DNA of 64,000 nucleotides from Ferruginibacter sp. (lineage in GTDB: Bacteria; Bacteroidota; Bacteroidia; Chitinophagales; Chitinophagaceae). Every line of letters starts with the position of its first letter. The first letter of the stretch is position 1. The stretch is taken from assembly GCA_017983695.1 (NCBI GenBank), contig JAGOAX010000010.1, positions 128,716 to 192,715 of the forward strand, written 5' to 3'. The translations under genes were made by a program, and so were the position numbers. The notes under the pieces are model-generated. The model saw nothing but the letters and a program-made list of their open reading frames with translations. It was not told where the DNA came from and made no database searches. This document shows positions 1-8,859 of the stretch, piece after piece.

Positions 1-699
1 GCAAGGCGGCAATTGAATTTTAGCCTGCAGCAACAAAATTTTATGATGGCCCTTACGCATGAATTAAAAACCCCCATTGCCATTACCAAACTAAACCTTG
101 AAACCCTTCAAAAAAGAAAACTGGAAGAGCAGCAACAACAACGACTGATACAAACCACGCTACAGGAAGCCAACCGTTTAAATTCTTTGTGCAATAATAT
201 GCTGCTTTCTTCGCAAATAGAAGCCAGTGGATTTAAGATAAGTGAAGAGGAAATTAATTTTAGTGAGCTGGCCGGCAATTGTGTACATGATTTTACCGTA
301 CGCTACCCTGAAAAAAAACTGGCTGCAGTAATACAGCCGGATATTTTTACAAATGGCGACCGGTTACTGTTGCAAATGGCTGTAAACAACCTGGTGGATA
401 ATGCCATTAAATATTCGCCTAAAGAGACTCTTATTACAGTTGAATTAACACAGCAAAAAAACAATATCAGTTTACTGGTAAAAGATGAAGGTAAAGGCAT
501 TGCTGCCGAAGAAAAGAAAAAAGTGTTCGATAAATTTTACCGTGTTGGCAATACTGCAACTAAAGGCGCAAAGGGTACCGGGTTGGGCCTGTACCTTACC
601 AAAAAAATTGTTCAGCAGCATAATGGTAACATTTCTGTGACAGACAATATACCTTCCGGCTGTATTTTTACAATCGTATTACAATCATCAGACAAATAA
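1..699 (+). CDS. Sensor histidine kinase, C-terminal part (cut by window edge)
   Basis: The reading frame is open from base 1, so the true start lies outside the window and the sensor and membrane region are missing. What remains is the catalytic core of a two-component kinase: a HisKA dimerisation helix with the phospho-acceptor His (ALTHELKTP, His codon at 58-60), then a HATPase_c domain with the N box (NNLVDNAIKYS), the G1 box (DEGKGI) and the G2 box (GTGLGLYL). It should autophosphorylate and pass the phosphate to the regulator that begins five bases downstream. The signal it senses cannot be told from this fragment. Confidence 0.93.
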   Translation, partial: ARRQLNFSLQQQNFMMALTHELKTPIAITKLNLETLQKRKLEEQQQQRLIQTTLQEANRLNSLCNNMLLSSQIEASGFKISEEEINFSELAGNCVHDFTVRYPEKKLAAVIQPDIFTNGDRLLLQMAVNNLVDNAIKYSPKETLITVELTQQKNNISLLVKDEGKGIAAEEKKKVFDKFYRVGNTATKGAKGTGLGLYLTKKIVQQHNGNISVTDNIPSGCIFTIVLQSSDK

Positions 700-704
700 A
701 ATAA

Positions 705-1409
705 TTGGATAAAAAATTTTCGATACTGCTGGTAGAAGATGAAGAAAATCTTCATGAAGCATTAAAACTAAACCTTGAGCTGGAAGGTTATGAAGTAACC
801 GGCGCTTATGATGGCGCTGAAGCATTAAAAATTGTACAGCAGGAATACTTTAATTTAATTGTACTTGATGTAATGCTACCTGAAGTGGATGGCATTACCG
901 TTTGCGAAACTATACGTTTACAAAATGCTGATATCCCTATATTGATATTAAGTGCTAAAAACAGCAGTGCCGACAGGATTTTGGGATTAAAGAAAGGAGC
1001 AGATGATTACCTTACCAAACCTTTTAACCTTGAAGAATTATTACTAAGGGTTAGCAAACTCATTAAAAAGAGTGAGCAGATTAGTGCTAAAGAAGCTTTA
1101 CCTGAAGTGTATGAATTCGGTAAAAACAAAATTGATTTTAAATCGCTTGAAGGTATAAGTATAAACAACGAAAAGATAACATTTACCAAAAAAGAGGTAA
1201 TGCTGTTAAAGTTGCTTATAGAAAACAGGAACGAAGTGGTAACCCGTGAAAAGATATTACAGGCAGTTTGGGGTTACAATGTTTATCCTACCACAAGAAC
1301 TATTGATAACTTCATCCTCAACTTTAGAAAATATTTTGAAGAAGACAGCCGTAATCCAAAATACTTTCATTCGGTAAGAGGTATCGGTTATAAGTTTACC
1401 GACAATTAA
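705..1409 (+). CDS. OmpR/PhoB-family response regulator
   Basis: A 234-residue regulator. The receiver domain (about 1-120) has the acidic pair near residues 12-13, phospho-acceptor Asp55 (LIVLDVMLP), Ser83 and Lys105 (LTKPF). A winged-helix DNA-binding domain (about 135-232) ends in the usual HSVRGIGYKF. The start is TTG at 705: an in-frame TAA at 702-704 lies directly before it and no ATG fits before the receiver core. It forms an operon with the upstream kinase (5-base gap). The 3' end overlaps the convergent batD stop codon by four bases. The target genes are unknown. Confidence 0.95.
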   Translation: MDKKFSILLVEDEENLHEALKLNLELEGYEVTGAYDGAEALKIVQQEYFNLIVLDVMLPEVDGITVCETIRLQNADIPILILSAKNSSADRILGLKKGADDYLTKPFNLEELLLRVSKLIKKSEQISAKEALPEVYEFGKNKIDFKSLEGISINNEKITFTKKEVMLLKLLIENRNEVVTREKILQAVWGYNVYPTTRTIDNFILNFRKYFEEDSRNPKYFHSVRGIGYKFTDN

Positions 1410-3301
1410 CTTTTGTAAGTATCCAGCAACTGAATAATAGCTGCTGTGCTGTTATACAATTCCTGCATCTTCCCGGTTTCTGCAAACGGAGTATATAACT
1501 GTAATTCTATTTCGTTCATTACCTGTTGTAATTGAATAGAAGTATTAATAGAAATATTCTTTTTATCGAGCTGCTCTGTAATACTTCTTTTATTGATGGT
1601 TTCTATTGGCAGGCCTAGTTTTTTTGAGAGATAGCTTTTTAATCCATGATTTAATTCGTTATAAAATGCAGTACTATCTCCGTGTACTAATTCAGCTGCT
1701 CTTTCCAGGTAATTTTTTTCTTCTGCCGCAACAGCCGCAATAAATTGTTGTTCGGCTGCTTTTTCTTCAGCAGCTTTTGCTTCAATGGCAATTTTAGCCG
1801 CTTCATTTTTCTTATCCCGTTTTAACCAAAAAATCAACCCACATAAAATCACTATGGCTATGCTGCTTATCACCCATCTTCTGTTACTGAAAAATTTATT
1901 CCACAAGCCTTCATTGGTGTTTTTAGTTATTAGTGTTTCCGTATTCTTTTTACCTGTTCCCTTAGTAACCGAAAAAGAAATTGGCTTTGTAGAATCGGTT
2001 TTATATTTTCCTTCTTTTGCATTAAAGTAACTGAACTTAATAGCTGGTATAACATAATTGCCCGGCTCCGAAATGGTAAAAGGATAGATCACTATTTTTT
2101 GGCCACTTACCGGTACAGTTGTTTTTATATAATCATCGGTGGTAATGGGTTCAAAGGCATCAAAGCCCTGCGGCCAGTCAATATCGGGAGTATTTACCAA
2201 TTGCAAATTGCCAACGCCGGTTATTATCAGTTTCAGCTTACCGGCATCATCAGTTGTAAAATTATTTTTTTCAAGTGCGGCAGTTATCCCAAAATTTCCT
2301 ACAGCGCCTTTAAACATAGCAGGAACATTTATATCTGGCAACGCTTTTACTGTTATAGTTACAGGTTTAGTTTTTAAGGTTACTTTTTGTACTTCAATTC
2401 CCTCGGCCGGTATAGTGGCATCTGCAAATTCGCTAAACACATCATTCAACAAATTATTATTCTGGTTTGCGTATTCTTCTTTAATAAACTGAACATTATT
2501 TTCAATCTCAACAGGCTCTAACTCCACGCTGCCAGGCTGCAATGGATACAGCTGGGCCCTGCGGATAAGATAAACATTATACTCCCTGCCATTCAGTTTT
2601 TCTATTGTATAGTTCATATTGCCCGGTGGTTGCAGATCGATTACAGAAAATCCGTTTAAAGATGGGTTTTTTGTAAGGTTACTTACACTTTTTAAACGGG
2701 TATATAATTTATAGGTGGCTATAATGGGTTCGCCAACATAGCAGGAAGTTTTATCCAGCTCCAGTTTTACAAACATGTTGCGGTTTATTTTCTCTGTAGC
2801 ATTTTCTCCTTTTTTTAAAATATAATCGTTAAATCTTGTTTGTGGTACAGCATCTTCAAAAGGACTAAAGCCCCCAAAAGGCGAAGTGCTGTTATTGCCT
2901 GCTGTATTACCAGCTGCAAGTTTACTGCTCACCTCCACCCTTACCGTATTGCTCCTGTACTCTTTTCCATCCGCCTTTGCATAAGCCGACGCAATAGTAA
3001 GATTGCCCGAACGTTTTGGTTTAAGCAAATAGCTTAATGCTACGTATTGTTTTACATCTCCATTAATACTGGTCATGCCACTTTCCTGGTTAGGGCCACT
3101 TACTAAAACAAAATTTTTAAACTCCGGGGGGGTTATCTGTTGTACCTCTTTTGCATTTTCTACTATTAACCTAAGCTGAACAAATTCATTTTTACTTATT
3201 TGAGGAGAAGAAACCGTGGCAGAAAATTTTACCTGTGCCATTGCAATATGGCCTGCAAATAATAAAGCAGTTAAAAAAAATCTTTGTAGAAATACATGCA
3301 T
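1406..3301 (-). CDS. batD: BatD-family protein (oxygen/aerotolerance-type, membrane-anchored)
   Basis: About 631 residues. It has an N-terminal signal peptide ending near AMA-Q, a long periplasmic region of beta-rich repeats beginning VKFSATVSSPQISKNEFVQL (typical of BatD), one transmembrane helix around residue 480 (WVISSIAIVILCGLIFWL) and an Ala/Glu-rich cytosolic tail. BatD normally works with the von Willebrand and MoxR proteins of batABCDE. None of those is adjacent here, so this copy stands alone. I chose ATG at 3301 over an upstream GTG at 3316: a TAnnTTTG box at 3314-3321 would put the transcript start just before this ATG. Confidence 0.82.
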   Translation of the reverse strand: MHVFLQRFFLTALLFAGHIAMAQVKFSATVSSPQISKNEFVQLRLIVENAKEVQQITPPEFKNFVLVSGPNQESGMTSINGDVKQYVALSYLLKPKRSGNLTIASAYAKADGKEYRSNTVRVEVSSKLAAGNTAGNNSTSPFGGFSPFEDAVPQTRFNDYILKKGENATEKINRNMFVKLELDKTSCYVGEPIIATYKLYTRLKSVSNLTKNPSLNGFSVIDLQPPGNMNYTIEKLNGREYNVYLIRRAQLYPLQPGSVELEPVEIENNVQFIKEEYANQNNNLLNDVFSEFADATIPAEGIEVQKVTLKTKPVTITVKALPDINVPAMFKGAVGNFGITAALEKNNFTTDDAGKLKLIITGVGNLQLVNTPDIDWPQGFDAFEPITTDDYIKTTVPVSGQKIVIYPFTISEPGNYVIPAIKFSYFNAKEGKYKTDSTKPISFSVTKGTGKKNTETLITKNTNEGLWNKFFSNRRWVISSIAIVILCGLIFWLKRDKKNEAAKIAIEAKAAEEKAAEQQFIAAVAAEEKNYLERAAELVHGDSTAFYNELNHGLKSYLSKKLGLPIETINKRSITEQLDKKNISINTSIQLQQVMNEIELQLYTPFAETGKMQELYNSTAAIIQLLDTYKS

Positions 3302-3313
3302 AAGTAAAGAACA

Positions 3314-3321
3314 CAAAATTA
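3314..3321 (-). promoter_or_regulatory. Bacteroidota -7 box upstream of batD
   Basis: TAATTTTG on the minus strand matches TAnnTTTG and sits 12 bases before the ATG at 3301. No -33 TTG at the usual spacing is evident, so this is a weak call. Confidence 0.4.
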
Positions 3322-3405
3322 ATCCATATACAACCTATCTTTTTGCCTGTATGGTATGAATGGTTTTAAAAAACTGTTAATATACTTTTATATTGTCCGG
3401 ATATT

Positions 3406-4101
3406 TTATAAGTCGCCCAATTGAGGTCGCATTACAATTTCCTCCACACATGCCCCGGCACTCAGCTGCGATGCGGTGTAGATCATCTGCGCCACATCAT
3501 TAGCTTCCATTATGCGGTGTTTGCCGTTATCATAGTCGCCCCAGGAATCTGTTAACACTGCACCAGGATAAACCGCAGTAACCTTAATGTTATAGGCTTT
3601 CATTTCCTCCCGTAAATTTTTACTAAATCCGGCCATAGCAAATTTACTGATGCTGTAAGCACCACCATTTTTATACGCATGTAGCGAAGCAATAGAACAG
3701 ATATTGAAAACATGACCCGATCTCCGTTGCATCATTGTTGGTAATACGGTTCTGGTAAGATGATATGCGCTGTACAGGTTGGTTGCCATTTGATTTTCTA
3801 AAACACCTTCGGGTTCGTTATATACGCTGCCGGGTTCAAAAAGGCCGGCATTGTTTACCACAATATCAATATCAACCCCCGATGCTACAACCCAGCTCCC
3901 AAACTCCTTTGCCTGTGTACTTAAATCAAATGCTTTTGCTTTTATGGTAACCGCCGGATATTTTGTAAGCAATTCTTCCATCGTCTTATACAGGGCTATT
4001 TCATTACGGCTGCATAAAATTAAATTATGGCCATGTTGTGCAAATACATCTGCAATGGCTTTTCCAATTCCTTTTGAAGCACCTGTAATTACTACATTCA
4101 T
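3406..4101 (-). CDS. Short-chain dehydrogenase/reductase (SDR)
   Basis: A 231-residue classical SDR. The NAD(P) motif TGASKGIG is at residues 6-13, NNAG at 83-86, and the catalytic Ser136, Tyr149 and Lys153 (YSISK) are all present. The length and C-terminal loop suit a cytosolic NAD(P)-dependent oxidoreductase, possibly of the 3-ketoacyl reductase type. The substrate cannot be read from the sequence. It is divergent from the YjjG-like gene at 4162 and separated from batD by about 100 bases, so it is probably transcribed alone. Confidence 0.88.
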   Translation of the reverse strand: MNVVITGASKGIGKAIADVFAQHGHNLILCSRNEIALYKTMEELLTKYPAVTIKAKAFDLSTQAKEFGSWVVASGVDIDIVVNNAGLFEPGSVYNEPEGVLENQMATNLYSAYHLTRTVLPTMMQRRSGHVFNICSIASLHAYKNGGAYSISKFAMAGFSKNLREEMKAYNIKVTAVYPGAVLTDSWGDYDNGKHRIMEANDVAQMIYTASQLSAGACVEEIVMRPQLGDL

Positions 4102-4132
4102 GTTTGATTATTAAATATTTCCTTTTCTTTGC

Positions 4133-4158
4133 AAAGCTACAATCGTAAAGCTACAATC
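4133..4158 (+). repeat. Tandem 12-base direct repeat before the YjjG-like gene
   Basis: The 12-mer AAAGCTACAATC occurs at 4133-4144 and again at 4147-4158, two bases apart, ending four bases before ATG 4162. It could be slippage or a small regulatory repeat. No function is claimed. Confidence 0.6.
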
Positions 4159-4161
4159 TTA

Positions 4162-4857
4162 ATGAAGTATAAACATCTTTTTTTCGACCTTGACCATACC
4201 ATCTGGGATTTTGATGCTAATGCAAAAGCTACTCTTACCGACCTGTTTGTTTTATTTGAGCTGGATAAAAAAGTAGCTGCTCCCTTTGAAGATTTTTACC
4301 GGAAATATTTATACCACAACGAAATTCTGTGGGATAAATACCATAATGGTTTAATTTCTTCGGAAGACCTTAAATGGAAAAGGATGTGGCGCACTTTACT
4401 TGATTTCAAAATCGGGGATGAGAATTTATCGAGAGCACTGAGTACAAAATTTCTGGAAATACTACCTACAAAAAAAATATTATTTCCGCATACAATTGAA
4501 ATACTGGAGTACCTGCTGGCTAAAAATTATACCCTGCATTTAATTACCAACGGTTTTGAAAAAACCCAATGGAGCAAACTGAACAACAGCGGTCTTACAA
4601 AATACTTTACGCACATGATCACTTCCGAAGTGAGTAACAGCCTTAAACCCAAAAAAGAAATTTTTGATTACGCTTTAAACAAAACCGGCGCTTCACTTAA
4701 AGAAAGTATAATGCTCGGCGATAACCTGGATGCTGATATACAAGGCGCCATAAATGCAGGAATGGATTCGGTTTTTGTAAACCATATAAATGCTACCCCG
4801 GCCATAAAGCCTACCTATATCGTTTATCATTTAAAAGAACTGGAAGCTATTTTTTAA
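4162..4857 (+). CDS. HAD-superfamily hydrolase, YjjG-like nucleotidase
   Basis: A 231-residue HAD phosphatase. Motif I is FDLDHT (Asp9, Asp11), followed by the IWDFD sequence typical of the YjjG/YfnB group. An alpha-helical C1 cap spans about 20-95, motif II is LITNGF, motif III Lys lies in SLKPKKEIF and motif IV is MLGDNLDADI. YjjG enzymes dephosphorylate (non-canonical) pyrimidine nucleotides. That substrate is inferred from family resemblance only. ATG 4162 starts immediately before the motif I strand. The longer frame from 4129 uses TTG and would cover a tandem repeat. Confidence 0.88.
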   Translation: MKYKHLFFDLDHTIWDFDANAKATLTDLFVLFELDKKVAAPFEDFYRKYLYHNEILWDKYHNGLISSEDLKWKRMWRTLLDFKIGDENLSRALSTKFLEILPTKKILFPHTIEILEYLLAKNYTLHLITNGFEKTQWSKLNNSGLTKYFTHMITSEVSNSLKPKKEIFDYALNKTGASLKESIMLGDNLDADIQGAINAGMDSVFVNHINATPAIKPTYIVYHLKELEAIF

Positions 4858-4863
4858 TACAAA

Positions 4864-4892
4864 AAAAGCCGCTTTAAATTAAAGCGGCTTTT
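4864..4892. terminator. Bidirectional intrinsic terminator
   Basis: A perfect 14-base inverted repeat (AAAAGCCGCTTTAA at 4864-4877, mirrored at 4879-4892) lies between two convergent genes. It gives an A-tract/T-tract on both strands, so it can end both the phosphatase gene and the small gene at 4911-5081. Confidence 0.88.
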
Positions 4893-4910
4893 AAATAAGT
4901 TAAATAGCAA

Positions 4911-5081
4911 TTAAATCTTAGCTGTTTTTTCTTTGCAGCAAGCTTTCTTTTCTGCTGTTTCAGATTTAGTGCAGCATGTTTTTCCTTTAGCGCATTTTTT
5001 GGCTTTTTTCTTACCATTATCTGCAAAAGTTACTGCGGTTACCAACAAAGCTGCTGTAGCTAATAAAAATACTTTTTTCAT
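4911..5081 (-). CDS. Very small secreted Cys/Lys-rich protein
   Basis: A 56-codon gene beginning MKKVFLLATAALLVTAVTFA, a clear signal peptide (cleavage likely at FA-DNG). The mature part is about 36 residues, almost all Lys, Ala, Thr and Cys, with five cysteines at 30, 36, 37, 48 and 49 (C-x5-CC-x10-CC). A convergent terminator lies just after its stop, and it reads as a normal AT-rich Bacteroidota gene start. The paired cysteines suggest metal binding or disulfides outside the cytoplasm, but no family is recognised and no function is assigned. Confidence 0.75.
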   Translation of the reverse strand: MKKVFLLATAALLVTAVTFADNGKKKAKKCAKGKTCCTKSETAEKKACCKEKTAKI

Positions 5082-5157
5082 GTTTATAATTTAGTGTTAT
5101 TAATCAACGTAAAAATAGGGCAGATATTGCAAACCGCCAATTTGAAATTGTTAAACT

Positions 5158-5814
5158 TTATAATGTTGCAATGACTGTTACCCCGCCCTGTACCACCTGG
5201 TTAAGCTCCACATTCAGCTTGGTGCCAACGGGCAAAAGCAGGTCGACCCGGCTGCCAAATTTAATAAAGCCCATTTCTTCAGTCTGCTCTACTTTTTGGC
5301 CTACCTGTAAATAATTTACAATACGTTTGGCCAGGGCCCCGGCAATTTGTTTTACCAAAATTTCGGTACCTCCTTTCTTTATTACTACACTATGTCTTTC
5401 GTTTTCGGTAGATGATTTGGGGTTCCAGGCTACCAGGTATTTGCCTTTATGATATTGGTTATACACCACTTCGCCGCTGATGGGGTTACGGTTTACATGT
5501 ACATTGGCGGGACTCATAAAAATAGATACCTGCAATCTTTTTACCTTAAAATACTCAGGATCGATGGTTTCTTCTATTACCACCACTTTACCATCGGCAG
5601 GTGCCACCACCACATTTTCGTTAATGGTTAATGTACGGTTTGGTACCCGGAAAAAAGAAACCAAAAACAGCAGTAAAAAAAGTGTGGCAAAAAATACCAC
5701 CCAGCACAATACAGGAACAGAGGCGCTGAAAAAATACAATACAGCAAAATTTATCGCCCCAAAAATTAATGTGCCAATTGCAATAGATTTATATCCTTCC
5801 CGGTGAATGGTCAT
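5158..5814 (-). CDS. psd: Phosphatidylserine decarboxylase (short PSD-A type proenzyme)
   Basis: A 218-residue membrane protein with two hydrophobic N-terminal segments (about 10-55). It has the PSD core, including FMSPANVHVNRNP and the self-cleavage site FGSR (Gly187-Ser188). Cleavage there yields the pyruvoyl group that decarboxylates phosphatidylserine to phosphatidylethanolamine. The motif is FGSR rather than the LGST of E. coli, which is normal for this short form. It lies directly downstream of cdsA, so two consecutive phospholipid steps are clustered. A TATCTTTG box at 5832-5839 suggests its own promoter. Confidence 0.93.
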   Translation of the reverse strand: MTIHREGYKSIAIGTLIFGAINFAVLYFFSASVPVLCWVVFFATLFLLLFLVSFFRVPNRTLTINENVVVAPADGKVVVIEETIDPEYFKVKRLQVSIFMSPANVHVNRNPISGEVVYNQYHKGKYLVAWNPKSSTENERHSVVIKKGGTEILVKQIAGALAKRIVNYLQVGQKVEQTEEMGFIKFGSRVDLLLPVGTKLNVELNQVVQGGVTVIATL

Positions 5815-5831
5815 GCTTATAAGTTAAAGCG

Positions 5832-5839
5832 CAAAGATA
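5832..5839 (-). promoter_or_regulatory. -7 box upstream of psd
   Basis: TATCTTTG (TAnnTTTG) on the minus strand, 17 bases before the psd ATG. It implies a leader of roughly a dozen bases. No -33 TTG was identified. Confidence 0.5.
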
Positions 5840-5864
5840 AGGTTGAAGCTTGATAGCTGAAGGT

Positions 5865-6746
5865 TTACATAAACAATTTTACAAAAAGCCAAACGGCAGG
5901 TGCCGCAAATAACAAACTATCAAAGCGGTCTAAAAAACCTCCATGGCCCGGCATTATGGCGCCGCTGTCTTTTACGTTGGCCATACGTTTAAGTTTGCTT
6001 TCAAACAGATCTCCAATAGTGCCGAAGATGGCGCAAAGGGCAGCTATAATGGCGGCATCTTTAACAGCTATTAAATTAGTGAAGTAAGCAATTGTCGCAA
6101 TTACAACAATACAAAGTATGGCACCACCAATAGTTCCCTCCCATGTTTTTTTAGGCGATATTTTAGAGAAAGGTGTTTTACCAATTAAGGAACCCACAAT
6201 GTATGCCATGGTATCATTTATCCAGATGGAAAACATTATACAGCAGGTATATATTTTGCCTAATTCCAGTAAATTAAATTCTTCGTTGGTGAAAAAAGTA
6301 TTATCCCGTGTATTTAAAAACAAGGTAAATGGTAGCGTCACATAAAGAAATCCACCAAGAGACATCCATTTAACTTTAAGATCAATTTTTTTATTCTGAA
6401 CTAGAATAGCATATAAACATATTAATTCTAAAATCCAAAACAAGACTTTATAGCTTACTTTAAAAGAAAAAATATAGGAATATGTGTCTGTCCAATAATA
6501 TTGAAATCCAAAAACTATCATTAATGTAAAGCCACAAATAGCAAAAACCCATTTAATAAAAATATCAATTTGGGTATTATAAATTTTTTCTACCAGTTTT
6601 AGATATTCCAGCCAACACCCGATTTGTATAATCGAAAATAAAATCCAAAAACTTGTGAAATTCCATAGCAAACCTGCAAGCATTACTGCCACGAAAACAA
6701 CAGCGGTTAGGGAACGGGTTTTAAGTGTAGCTAAATTTAATGCCAT
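5865..6746 (-). CDS. cdsA: Phosphatidate cytidylyltransferase
   Basis: A 293-residue polytopic membrane enzyme making CDP-diacylglycerol from CTP and phosphatidic acid, the precursor of all phospholipid head groups. The CdsA signature is complete near the C-terminus: SKLKRMANVKDSG followed by PGHGGFLDRFDSLL. ATG 6746 (MALNLATLKTRSL) is chosen because it lies four bases after the upstream gene's stop. A longer frame would run back into that gene. It probably shares a transcript with the CPBP protease gene and lies just before psd. Confidence 0.95.
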   Translation of the reverse strand: MALNLATLKTRSLTAVVFVAVMLAGLLWNFTSFWILFSIIQIGCWLEYLKLVEKIYNTQIDIFIKWVFAICGFTLMIVFGFQYYWTDTYSYIFSFKVSYKVLFWILELICLYAILVQNKKIDLKVKWMSLGGFLYVTLPFTLFLNTRDNTFFTNEEFNLLELGKIYTCCIMFSIWINDTMAYIVGSLIGKTPFSKISPKKTWEGTIGGAILCIVVIATIAYFTNLIAVKDAAIIAALCAIFGTIGDLFESKLKRMANVKDSGAIMPGHGGFLDRFDSLLFAAPAVWLFVKLFM

Positions 6747-6750
6747 AGGT

Positions 6751-7734
6751 TTATGATTGTTGAGCCAGCAGTGGCGAATCAGCAAATGCAATATTTTCCT
6801 TCATTACAATACGGTCCCGGTTTGCCGCACTTACCCTCTTCAATAAAATAAACAAGCCATATAATACTGCAAAGGAAATTGCCAAAGTCCATACCGGCAG
6901 TGGTACATCTAACTCGTTAACGGTTGCCGGTTTTTTATTCATATTGGCATAAAACAAAGCTGATAATGCCATTAAGTTATTTATAAAATGGGCAAATATA
7001 TTTACCCAGATATTTTTAGTGTACAGGAATAATAAACCCAATGCATAGCCCAGCACAAAGCGGCTTAAAAATAAATAATAAGAGGAATGAATTAAACTGA
7101 ACAGGATAGAAGTAATGATGAGTGCCACCACCGGTTTTTTTATCCAGTGTACCAATAAATTCTGCAATACCCCACGAAACAACAACTCTTCAAACATGGC
7201 CGGTAAAAAAGCAATGATGAAGACCCCAACAAAAAACTGGCCCCATCCTTTTAAATTACTCATAGCTAAAATTGCCTGGCTGTACATATCCTCTGCGCCT
7301 TTGGCAAGCTTATCTATCGAAGGAAAATAAGCCAGTATCCATTTACTGATATCTGCAAAAGGCGTAGCAAAAAAATTGGCCGTAAGTATTATAAAAAAGC
7401 CAATCAGTACCTGGCGAAAATTAAAGTGCCTGGAAAAGCCTGCCCACAGGAATTTTTTATGGCAGATCAGAATAAACGCAACAGATGGCACGAACAACAT
7501 AAAAAATGTTCCGATTATCTGCGCCAGTTGTGCGTAATTGGCATTTTCGGGTTTTAATAAAGCTTTTTGCATGGCTTCGGCCTGTGCAAGGCCTGTTAAA
7601 GTAGTGGGGCCCAAAGCCTTACTGCCAATAATGATTACAACAAGGTTGGAAATGATTATTCCAAAACCAACCAGGCCTAGCAATATTGCCAGTTGCGACC
7701 AGTAACTAAACCTTTTTGTTGTACTATGCACCAT
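6751..7734 (-). CDS. CPBP-family intramembrane metalloprotease (CAAX/Abi type)
   Basis: A 327-residue protein with about eight membrane helices and the CPBP active-site set: Glu182-Glu183 and Arg187 in FEELLFRG, His216 in LFSLIHSS and His249 in AHFINN. The family includes CAAX prenyl proteases and bacteriocin-immunity proteins. The substrate here is unknown. ATG 7734 (MVHSTTKRF) is favoured over an upstream start, since a TATTTTTG box at 7762-7769 gives a sensible leader. It is the first gene of the run leading to cdsA. Confidence 0.88.
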   Translation of the reverse strand: MVHSTTKRFSYWSQLAILLGLVGFGIIISNLVVIIIGSKALGPTTLTGLAQAEAMQKALLKPENANYAQLAQIIGTFFMLFVPSVAFILICHKKFLWAGFSRHFNFRQVLIGFFIILTANFFATPFADISKWILAYFPSIDKLAKGAEDMYSQAILAMSNLKGWGQFFVGVFIIAFLPAMFEELLFRGVLQNLLVHWIKKPVVALIITSILFSLIHSSYYLFLSRFVLGYALGLLFLYTKNIWVNIFAHFINNLMALSALFYANMNKKPATVNELDVPLPVWTLAISFAVLYGLFILLKRVSAANRDRIVMKENIAFADSPLLAQQS

Positions 7735-7747
7735 AGCTTTTAAGTTG

Positions 7748-7769
7748 TAAATTTGCAGCGTCAAAAATA
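7748..7769. promoter_or_regulatory. Overlapping divergent -7 boxes for the CPBP gene and dusB
   Basis: On the minus strand TATTTTTG (7762-7769) lies 28 bases before the CPBP gene's ATG. On the plus strand TAAATTTG (7748-7755) lies 60 bases before the dusB ATG. The two inferred promoters almost touch, so polymerase binding at one may exclude the other. Inferred from the TAnnTTTG consensus only. Confidence 0.45.
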
Positions 7770-7815
7770 AGCCATGCAAATGGATAATTGGCTAAATGAT
7801 AATTGATACTAGTTT

Positions 7816-8859
7816 ATGATAAAAATTGGCGACCATATTTCTTTACCGGATTTTCCTTTACTGCTTGCTCCCATGGAGGATGTGAGTGACCCGCCTTTTC
7901 GTGCCGTATGTAAAGACCATGGTGCCGATTTGATGTACACCGAATTTATTTCTTCGGAAGGCCTGATACGGGATGCGATTAAGAGCCGCAAAAAATTAGA
8001 CATTTTTGATTACGAAAAACCTGTTGGCATACAAATTTTTGGTGGCGATGAAGAAAGTTTATCGCTGGCAGCAAAAATTGTTGATGTTACCAATCCCGAT
8101 TTATTGGATATTAACTTTGGCTGCCCTGTAAAAAAAGTTGCCTTAAAAGGTGCCGGTGCCGGTGTATTAAAAGATGTTGACCTGATGGTAAGGCTTACCG
8201 ATGCCGTTGTAAAATCAACCAGCTTACCTGTTACAGTAAAAACAAGATTGGGCTGGGATGACAACAACAGGAATATTGAAGAAGTTGCCGAACGCTTACA
8301 GGATGTTGGAATAAAAGCCCTGGCAATTCATGGCCGTACAAGGGCACAAATGTATAAAGGCGAGGCCGACTGGACATTGATTGCTAAAGTAAAAAATAAT
8401 CCAAGAATTAAAATTCCCATTTTTGGCAATGGAGATATTGACAGCCCGGAAAAAGCATTGGATTATAAAAACCGCTTTGGTGTAGATGGTATTATGATTG
8501 GCCGTGCCGCCATTGGTTATCCATGGATCTTTAACGAGATAAAACATTTTGTGCAAACAGGAACGCATTTGCCTGCGCCAACAATTGAAGACAGGGTTGC
8601 TGTTTGTAAAAAACATTTACATAAATCTTTTGAATGGAAGGGCCCCAAGGTGGGCATTTTTGAAATGCGCCGTCATTATACCAATTATTTAAAAGGAATG
8701 CCGGGCATAAAAGATTACCGCTACAAATTAGTTACACTTGATACCGTGGAAGAAATTGATGCCGTACTTGATGAAATTGTATTAAAGTATGTCGGATATA
8801 CTTTTGAAAAAACACCTATTGAGTTGATCAATTATCATGAAAAATGCCCGGTAACTTAA
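7816..8859 (+). CDS. dusB: tRNA-dihydrouridine synthase
   Basis: A 347-residue flavoenzyme reducing uridines in the tRNA D-loop with FMN and NAD(P)H. The TIM-barrel Dus domain starts LLLAPMEDVSDPPFRAV, carries the catalytic Cys103 in DINFGCPVKK and has the RNA/FMN-contacting HGRTRAQMYKGEADW. The DusB subgroup is suggested by the N-terminal IGDHISLP and the overall length. The stop overlaps the convergent small membrane gene's stop by three bases. Confidence 0.94.
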   Translation: MIKIGDHISLPDFPLLLAPMEDVSDPPFRAVCKDHGADLMYTEFISSEGLIRDAIKSRKKLDIFDYEKPVGIQIFGGDEESLSLAAKIVDVTNPDLLDINFGCPVKKVALKGAGAGVLKDVDLMVRLTDAVVKSTSLPVTVKTRLGWDDNNRNIEEVAERLQDVGIKALAIHGRTRAQMYKGEADWTLIAKVKNNPRIKIPIFGNGDIDSPEKALDYKNRFGVDGIMIGRAAIGYPWIFNEIKHFVQTGTHLPAPTIEDRVAVCKKHLHKSFEWKGPKVGIFEMRRHYTNYLKGMPGIKDYRYKLVTLDTVEEIDAVLDEIVLKYVGYTFEKTPIELINYHEKCPVT

